From assembly GCA_900545125.1 (NCBI GenBank), contig UQXS01000066.1:1-11136 (forward strand): a DNA stretch of 11,136 bases, written 5' to 3'. The notes under the pieces are model-generated. The model saw nothing but the letters and a program-made list of their open reading frames with translations. It ran no database searches and was not told where the DNA came from. The translations under genes and the position numbers were made by a program. This stretch comes from an uncultured Ruminococcus sp. Its GTDB lineage: Bacteria > Bacillota > Clostridia > Oscillospirales > Ruminococcaceae. This document shows, piece after piece, positions 7,293-11,136 of the stretch. Position 1 is the first letter of the stretch. Each line of letters begins with the position of its first letter.

Positions 7293-8354
7293 TTATTCGG
7301 ATTTACTGTAATCTTTGAAGCAAATATTCATGTCAACGTCGCCGCTTACACCGGGAACTTTTCCTGTAGATGAATACTGCCACATCTGATAATCATAGTA
7401 GTACGTCGGCTTGTCGTTGTATTCAGCCAGCCAGAAATCATAGTCTTTCAGCCGTGGGAGGTCAAGCTTGAACATCGAGGTGTTCTTGTTCTGGTAGATC
7501 ATGGGGGTATATCCGGCAGATTTAACACGTTCGCAGAATGATGTGCAGCATTCGGCAAGATCGTCAACAGTTATCTTGTCAGTTCTTGCGGAGTCTCCGG
7601 AAATAATCTCCCAGTCAAAAACGACCGGATATGTAATGTTATACGGCTCTATAGCGTCGATTACCATGTCGGCTTCCTGTATGGCTTCTTCCGGAGTAAC
7701 TGCCTGAGAGTAAAAATAAACCCCGACCTTGACTCCTGCTTTATCGGCATTCTGAAGATTTTTTTGAAATGCTGTGTCAAGAGTTATCTCCCCTCCGCCG
7801 TAAGTCCGGTATCCAACACGGATAATTGCAAATTCAATTCCTGCATCTTTGACTTTATTCCAGTCTATATCACCCTGATGCTCGGAAACGTCAATGCCGG
7901 GGATAGAAGTTATCTGTCCGTTTTCCGTGTAGAAAGAGTAGCCGTTTCTCGTAACAATCTGCTCCATGTTTTTGGAACACGCCGGAACATCGGCAAAAAC
8001 CGGGAAGAATATCTCACCGTAAACGCTGTCTTTCATGAGTATCTTTTTGCCGTCAAGCTGATATATCGTTTCTTCTTTCTCAATGACCGGATGTGTTCTT
8101 ATCTGGGGTTCAAGAGAATCTGCTCCGGCACTGGCAGGAACGGCTTCGTCGTCCTTGATGAAACGGTCACGTAGAAAGACGCTCCATGAAAGTTCGCCGG
8201 CAAGAACGATAATAAGCAGCATTTCAATAAATGCAAGGAACTTGAATTTATTCCGGGGCTTTTTTTCTCTGCGATTTTTGTGAGATTTCTGCGGACTGTC
8301 ACTTTCCGGCATCTCGCCGTTAAGTATTTTCTCTATTTCGTTTTTTTCTGTCAT
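7293..8354 (-). CDS. Membrane-anchored GH25 lysozyme-type muramidase
   Basis: A 353-residue protein. The start is ATG at 8354 because AGGAGG (8365-8360) lies 5 bases upstream; a 25-codon extension to 8429 would cross the predicted promoter and is rejected. Residues 1-37 are charged and cytoplasmic, rich in Lys and Arg just before a hydrophobic helix (38-60). With no cleavage site evident, it is probably an N-in, C-out anchor. Residues 65-150 form an outer stalk or small domain that I cannot assign. The GH25 barrel begins at GIDVSEHQGDIDW (153-165) with Asp155, and continues with YPVVFDWEI (242-250), whose Asp247 and Glu249 are the expected catalytic acids. It ends with MWQYSSTGKVPGVSGDVDMN (324-343). 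GH25 enzymes cut the MurNAc-GlcNAc bond of peptidoglycan. The anchor suggests remodelling of the cell's own wall and not release as a toxin or phage lysin. It has its own promoter. Confidence 0.95.
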   Translation of the reverse strand: MTEKNEIEKILNGEMPESDSPQKSHKNRREKKPRNKFKFLAFIEMLLIIVLAGELSWSVFLRDRFIKDDEAVPASAGADSLEPQIRTHPVIEKEETIYQLDGKKILMKDSVYGEIFFPVFADVPACSKNMEQIVTRNGYSFYTENGQITSIPGIDVSEHQGDIDWNKVKDAGIEFAIIRVGYRTYGGGEITLDTAFQKNLQNADKAGVKVGVYFYSQAVTPEEAIQEADMVIDAIEPYNITYPVVFDWEIISGDSARTDKITVDDLAECCTSFCERVKSAGYTPMIYQNKNTSMFKLDLPRLKDYDFWLAEYNDKPTYYYDYQMWQYSSTGKVPGVSGDVDMNICFKDYSKSE

Positions 8355-8385
8355 TATGCCCTCCTGTAAATAATGATATAAATAT

Positions 8386-8414
8386 ATAATATCATATTTT
8401 GCGTTTATTGTAAA
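8386..8414 (-). promoter_or_regulatory. Sigma-A-like promoter for the GH25 gene
   Basis: On the reverse strand, TTTACA (8414-8409) and TATTAT (8391-8386) are 17 bases apart. The start point would fall near 8379, leaving a leader of about 25 bases containing the AGGAGG site. The match is good, and it lies after the pheT terminator, so GH25 is likely transcribed independently of pheT. Confidence 0.65.
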
Positions 8415-8423
8415 CAGTAAACG
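8402..8423. repeat. Operator-like repeat overlapping the GH25 -35 box
   Basis: On the plus strand CGTTTA (8402-8407) and TAAACG (8418-8423) are inverted arms around a 10-base centre. Within the same stretch GTAAAC occurs twice in tandem (8410-8415 and 8417-8422), separated by one base. The -35 hexamer lies inside, so a bound protein would block the promoter. No regulator is encoded nearby. Confidence 0.35.
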
Positions 8424-8488
8424 TGACATTTTTCAATTTATTTACAAAGAGGAGGCAGTATTTTCCTTTCAGCTTGTAGATAAAATAT

Positions 8489-8517
8489 GGGAACGCCCTC
8501 TCTTACAGGACGTTCCC
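8489..8517 (-). terminator. Probable intrinsic terminator of pheT
   Basis: GGGAACG (8489-8495) pairs with CGTTCCC (8511-8517). After one mismatch, an inner CCT/AGG adds 3 bp. On the minus strand, the direction of pheT, it is followed by ATATTTTATC, a modest T-rich run. It starts 27 bases after the pheT stop, the expected place. The imperfect T-run lowers certainty. Confidence 0.7.
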
Positions 8518-8544
8518 CGATTGTTTATAAGCTGTTATGTCAGA

Positions 8545-10998
8545 TCATCCACGCAGCTCGGCTCCGAGAGCAGAAAGTGCTTTGAGAACACGCTTCATAG
8601 CTCCGTCAGCCTGTTCGTCCGTGAGAGTTCCTTCGTGTGAGCGCATCGAAATCGAATAGGAAACACTCTTCTTGCCGTCCTCGATCTGCTTGCCCCTGTA
8701 CACGTCAAAGAGAGTGACCTTTTCAAGGATTTTGCCTACAGCTCCCTTAATTGCCTTTTCGAGCTCGGCAACAGGTATCTCATCGTCGCAGATAAGGCTG
8801 AGGTCTCTTGTCGTAGCCGGGAACTTCGGAAGAGGCTTGTATGTGATTCTGCCGGAAGCTGCGGACATAAGCTCGTCAATATTCAGCTTTGCAGCGTAAG
8901 TCTTTGTGCCGAGCTTGTAGGTGTTCTGGACTTCCGGATGTATTTCACCCATGATTCCCAGATGTACGCCGTCTTTCAGGATAACGGCGCTTCTTCCGGG
9001 ATGAAGTGCATATTTTTCGTCGAAAACTTCGCAGTCGGATGCACGCACGTATTCAGCGTCGTTTATGCCGAGTTCTTCAAGAATCTGCTCTACCATGCCT
9101 TTCATGGTGTAAAAATCAGCATTGCCGCCGTACATACCCAGTGTAAGCTTCTGGGGTTCGTCAGGAAGAGAACAGGCATATCTGTGCTTTTTTCCGCCGC
9201 TTGCAAGAGTATCGCCATTGATATATGCCTTTTCCTTTTCTGCCGGGATATACTCTTTGGATATCTCAAAAAGGCAGGCTTTTTCGTTGCGGTTATTGTA
9301 GTTGAACGAGAGTACATCAAGCATAGAGGGAAGAGTTGTGGTTCTCATGACACTGGTATCCTCGCCAAGCGGATTGACGATCTTTACCGTATTGCGGAGC
9401 TTGCTGTCCTCCGGAAGTCTGATTTTATCAAAATATTTCGGTGATACAAAAGAATATGTTGCAATTTCATATCCGCCCAGCGAAACGACAGTATTTCTGA
9501 GAGTGCGGATGAACTTCTGCTCTGCCGTGAATTCAGCTTTTGCAACGCCCCTGAAATCACTTGAGGGAATGTTGTTGTAGCCGTAAATTCTTGCGATCTC
9601 CTCTGCAATATCAGCCTTGCATTCTATGTCGATTCTGAACGACGGAGCAGTGACCTTGCCGTTTTCTACGGAGAAATCCAGCCTTTTAAGATATTCGGTC
9701 ATTGCAGCCGATGAAATATCTGTGCCCAGAAAGCTGTTTATCCATGCCGGATTGAATTCAACTTCTGACGGTACATAATCGGTATGGTCGCAGTCGATGA
9801 CCGTACGGATGACTTCGCCTGCGCCAAGCTCCTCGACAAGCTGGAACGCCCTTTTAAGGCAGACCATGCTGATAAGCGGATCAACGCCCTTTTCATATCT
9901 TGCGGATGCATCTGATTTGAGCTTCAGCGCCTTTGATGTGCGGCGTACCTGAGTCGGTTCAAAATATGCGGATTCAAAGACAACAGTTGTTGTATCGTCC
10001 ATAATACCGCTGTATTCGCCGCCCATAATGCCGGCAACAGCAACGGGATTGTTTTCGTCGGCGATAACCAGCATATCTTCGGAAAGCTCTCTTTCAACGC
10101 CGTCAAGTGTCATTATCTTCTCGCCCTTTGCGGCATTTCTGACGTTGATGTGAGCACCGTCAACATAGCGAAGATCAAATGCGTGCATCGGCTGACCGTA
10201 TTCAAGCATGACATAATTTGTTATATCAACAAAGTTATTGATAGGACGTACACCGCTTGCACGGAGGCGCTCTCTCATCCAGCGTGGGGACGGTTCGATC
10301 TTTACGTTCTTTACGATTCCGGCACAGTAGCGTCTGCACTTGTCGGTGTTGTGGATATCTACTTTGAGATACTTATCAATATCCCCCTCAACGCCCTTGA
10401 ACGACGGCACGGGAATGTGCAGCGGAAGATCGAAAGTTGCTGCGGTTTCTCTTGCAAGTCCGGTAACACTGAGGCAGTCGGGACGGTTCGATGTTATCTC
10501 AAATTCGACGGATGTGTCGTCAAGTCCTATGGCAGACTGAATATCCTGACCGATGCGGCAGGGTTCCTGCATGATGAAGATGCCGTCCTCGATAGCATAG
10601 GGGAAATCCCTTGTATCAAGACCAAGTTCGCCCAGTGAGCAGAGCATACCGTTGGATTCAATGCCACGGAGCCTGCCTTTTTTGATCTTTACTCCGCCGG
10701 GAAGTGTTGAACCGTCAAGGGCAACAGGTACGATATCTCCGGCATTTACGTTTGAAGCTCCGGTGACTATCTGTATAGGCGATTCCTTGCCGACTTCCAC
10801 CTGACATACGACAAGATGATCTGAATTTTCGTGGGGAACAACAGAGAGTATCTTTCCGACAACAACGTTGGAAATCTCTTTTCCCTCTGTTTCGTAACCC
10901 TCTACTTTAGAGCCGCTCATTGTAAGAGCATGGCAGTATTCTTTTATCGGCACATCGACATTGACATAGTCGGCAAGCCATTTCATTGAAAGATTCAT
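8545..10998 (-). CDS. pheT: Phenylalanine-tRNA ligase beta subunit
   Basis: The beta subunit of the alpha2-beta2 synthetase that charges tRNA-Phe in the cytoplasm. At 817 residues it is full length for bacteria. Domains in order: N-terminal region and tRNA-binding OB-fold (about 40-155, with VVCQVEVG and IVTGASNV); B3/B4 editing region (about 213-390, with NNFVDITNYVMLEYGQPMHA at 254-273); B5 (about 410-480, with DIAEEIARIYGYNNIP at 463-478); a synthetase-like but non-catalytic core (about 490-715); and a C-terminal anticodon-binding FDX-ACB domain (about 722-816, opening PKFPATTRDLSLI). SNRPDCLSVTGLARE (170-184) is also typical. The start ATG at 10998 has AAAGGA 9 bases upstream. pheS normally precedes pheT but is not visible in the 138 bases available upstream, so either it lies past the right edge after an unusually long gap or the pair is split. 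Confidence 0.98.
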   Translation of the reverse strand: MNLSMKWLADYVNVDVPIKEYCHALTMSGSKVEGYETEGKEISNVVVGKILSVVPHENSDHLVVCQVEVGKESPIQIVTGASNVNAGDIVPVALDGSTLPGGVKIKKGRLRGIESNGMLCSLGELGLDTRDFPYAIEDGIFIMQEPCRIGQDIQSAIGLDDTSVEFEITSNRPDCLSVTGLARETAATFDLPLHIPVPSFKGVEGDIDKYLKVDIHNTDKCRRYCAGIVKNVKIEPSPRWMRERLRASGVRPINNFVDITNYVMLEYGQPMHAFDLRYVDGAHINVRNAAKGEKIMTLDGVERELSEDMLVIADENNPVAVAGIMGGEYSGIMDDTTTVVFESAYFEPTQVRRTSKALKLKSDASARYEKGVDPLISMVCLKRAFQLVEELGAGEVIRTVIDCDHTDYVPSEVEFNPAWINSFLGTDISSAAMTEYLKRLDFSVENGKVTAPSFRIDIECKADIAEEIARIYGYNNIPSSDFRGVAKAEFTAEQKFIRTLRNTVVSLGGYEIATYSFVSPKYFDKIRLPEDSKLRNTVKIVNPLGEDTSVMRTTTLPSMLDVLSFNYNNRNEKACLFEISKEYIPAEKEKAYINGDTLASGGKKHRYACSLPDEPQKLTLGMYGGNADFYTMKGMVEQILEELGINDAEYVRASDCEVFDEKYALHPGRSAVILKDGVHLGIMGEIHPEVQNTYKLGTKTYAAKLNIDELMSAASGRITYKPLPKFPATTRDLSLICDDEIPVAELEKAIKGAVGKILEKVTLFDVYRGKQIEDGKKSVSYSISMRSHEGTLTDEQADGAMKRVLKALSALGAELRG

Positions 10999-11112
10999 TT
11001 AATTCAATCCTTTCATGTATAATTTAATAAAGGCAACTTTTGCGGTGCTGTTTTCAGTATTTCTGCCAAAAAGGAAATATTCTCTGTGGATATTCACCCT
11101 AATCATTTTCAT
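10999..11112 (-). CDS. Possible small ORF abutting pheT (37 codons), uncertain
   Basis: On the reverse strand, ATG at 11112 opens 37 codons ending in TAA at 11001-10999, directly followed by the pheT ATG with no gap. An AAAGGG is 4 bases before the ATG, closer than usual. The frame is in fact open back to the window edge (45 codons), so it could be the end of a longer gene. The peptide begins MKMIRVNIHREYFLFGR, contains three Phe, and ends with KLYMKGLN. It does not resemble the PheS C-terminus. A short open frame in an AT-rich gap can arise by chance; the exact abutment with pheT is the only argument for translation. Confidence 0.25.
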   Translation of the reverse strand: MKMIRVNIHREYFLFGRNTENSTAKVAFIKLYMKGLN

Positions 11113-11136
11113 TATCCCTTTACGGGATAATGAAAA
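11106..11136. repeat. Perfect 13-bp inverted repeat at the right edge
   Basis: TTTTCATTATCCC (11106-11118) and GGGATAATGAAAA (11124-11136) are exact inverted copies with a 5-base loop (TTTAC). The right arm stops at the window end, so the repeat may be longer. In the direction of pheT, the stem is followed by TGATTAGGG, with no T-run, so it does not look like an intrinsic terminator on that strand. It could be an mRNA processing or stabilising hairpin between genes, an operator, or part of a dispersed repeat. Confidence 0.7.

Noticed and set aside
8355..8429. A 25-codon N-terminal extension of the GH25 protein starting at 8429
   Set aside because: It runs through the predicted -10 and -35 boxes and has no ribosome binding site, while ATG 8354 has AGGAGG at ideal spacing.
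8447..8454. Strong GAGGAGG-like site on the plus strand between GH25 and pheT
   Set aside because: No ATG, GTG or TTG lies at suitable distance and no open frame follows; probably chance.
8938..9444. 168-codon plus-strand frame inside pheT
   Set aside because: It lies antisense to conserved pheT core sequence and resembles nothing; a shadow frame.

Overview
The window reads as an ordinary chromosomal segment of a Gram-positive, fibre-degrading Clostridia member. It is most like Oscillospiraceae/Ruminococcus: moderate GC, strong AGGAGG-type ribosome binding sites, sigma-A-like promoters, a secreted family 1 pectate lyase, a membrane-anchored GH25 muramidase, and core proline-synthesis and tRNA-synthetase genes. 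The genus is an inference from gene content and protein style; no rRNA or other marker is present.

Layout, left to right. (1) Positions 1-1518, minus: a secreted pectate lyase that runs off the left edge, so its C-terminus is missing. (2) Positions 1519-1829: an AT-rich divergent intergenic region. It holds a promoter for the lyase, an extended -10 promoter for the rightward genes, a nested inverted repeat, and a hairpin in the rightward 5' leader. (3) Positions 1830-5253, plus: a tightly packed operon of a small three-helix membrane protein, a D-2-hydroxyacid dehydrogenase with a TTG start, proB and proA. Two junctions overlap by 4 bases (TTGA and ATGA), so translation is probably coupled. 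ProB and ProA convert glutamate to glutamate-5-semialdehyde for proline synthesis; proC is not in the window. (4) Positions 5313-7250, plus: a large single-pass membrane protein with a long acidic, low-complexity cytoplasmic region and an unrecognised extracellular domain. No terminator separates it from proA, so it may be the operon's last gene. (5) Positions 7257-7285: a strong bidirectional terminator between convergent genes. (6) Positions 7293-8354, minus: a membrane-anchored GH25 lysozyme with its own promoter. (7) Positions 8489-8517: a probable terminator for pheT. (8) Positions 8545-10998, minus: complete pheT. (9) Positions 10999-11136: no recognisable pheS, but a possible 37-codon ORF abutting pheT and a perfect 13-bp inverted repeat at the window edge.

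I see no mobile element, CRISPR array, tRNA or rRNA, and no clear sign of a new defence or secretion system. The least explained items are the acidic membrane scaffold-like protein (5313-7250), the small membrane protein heading the proBA operon, the leader hairpin and nested inverted repeat at 1678-1815, and the hairpin plus small ORF before pheT.
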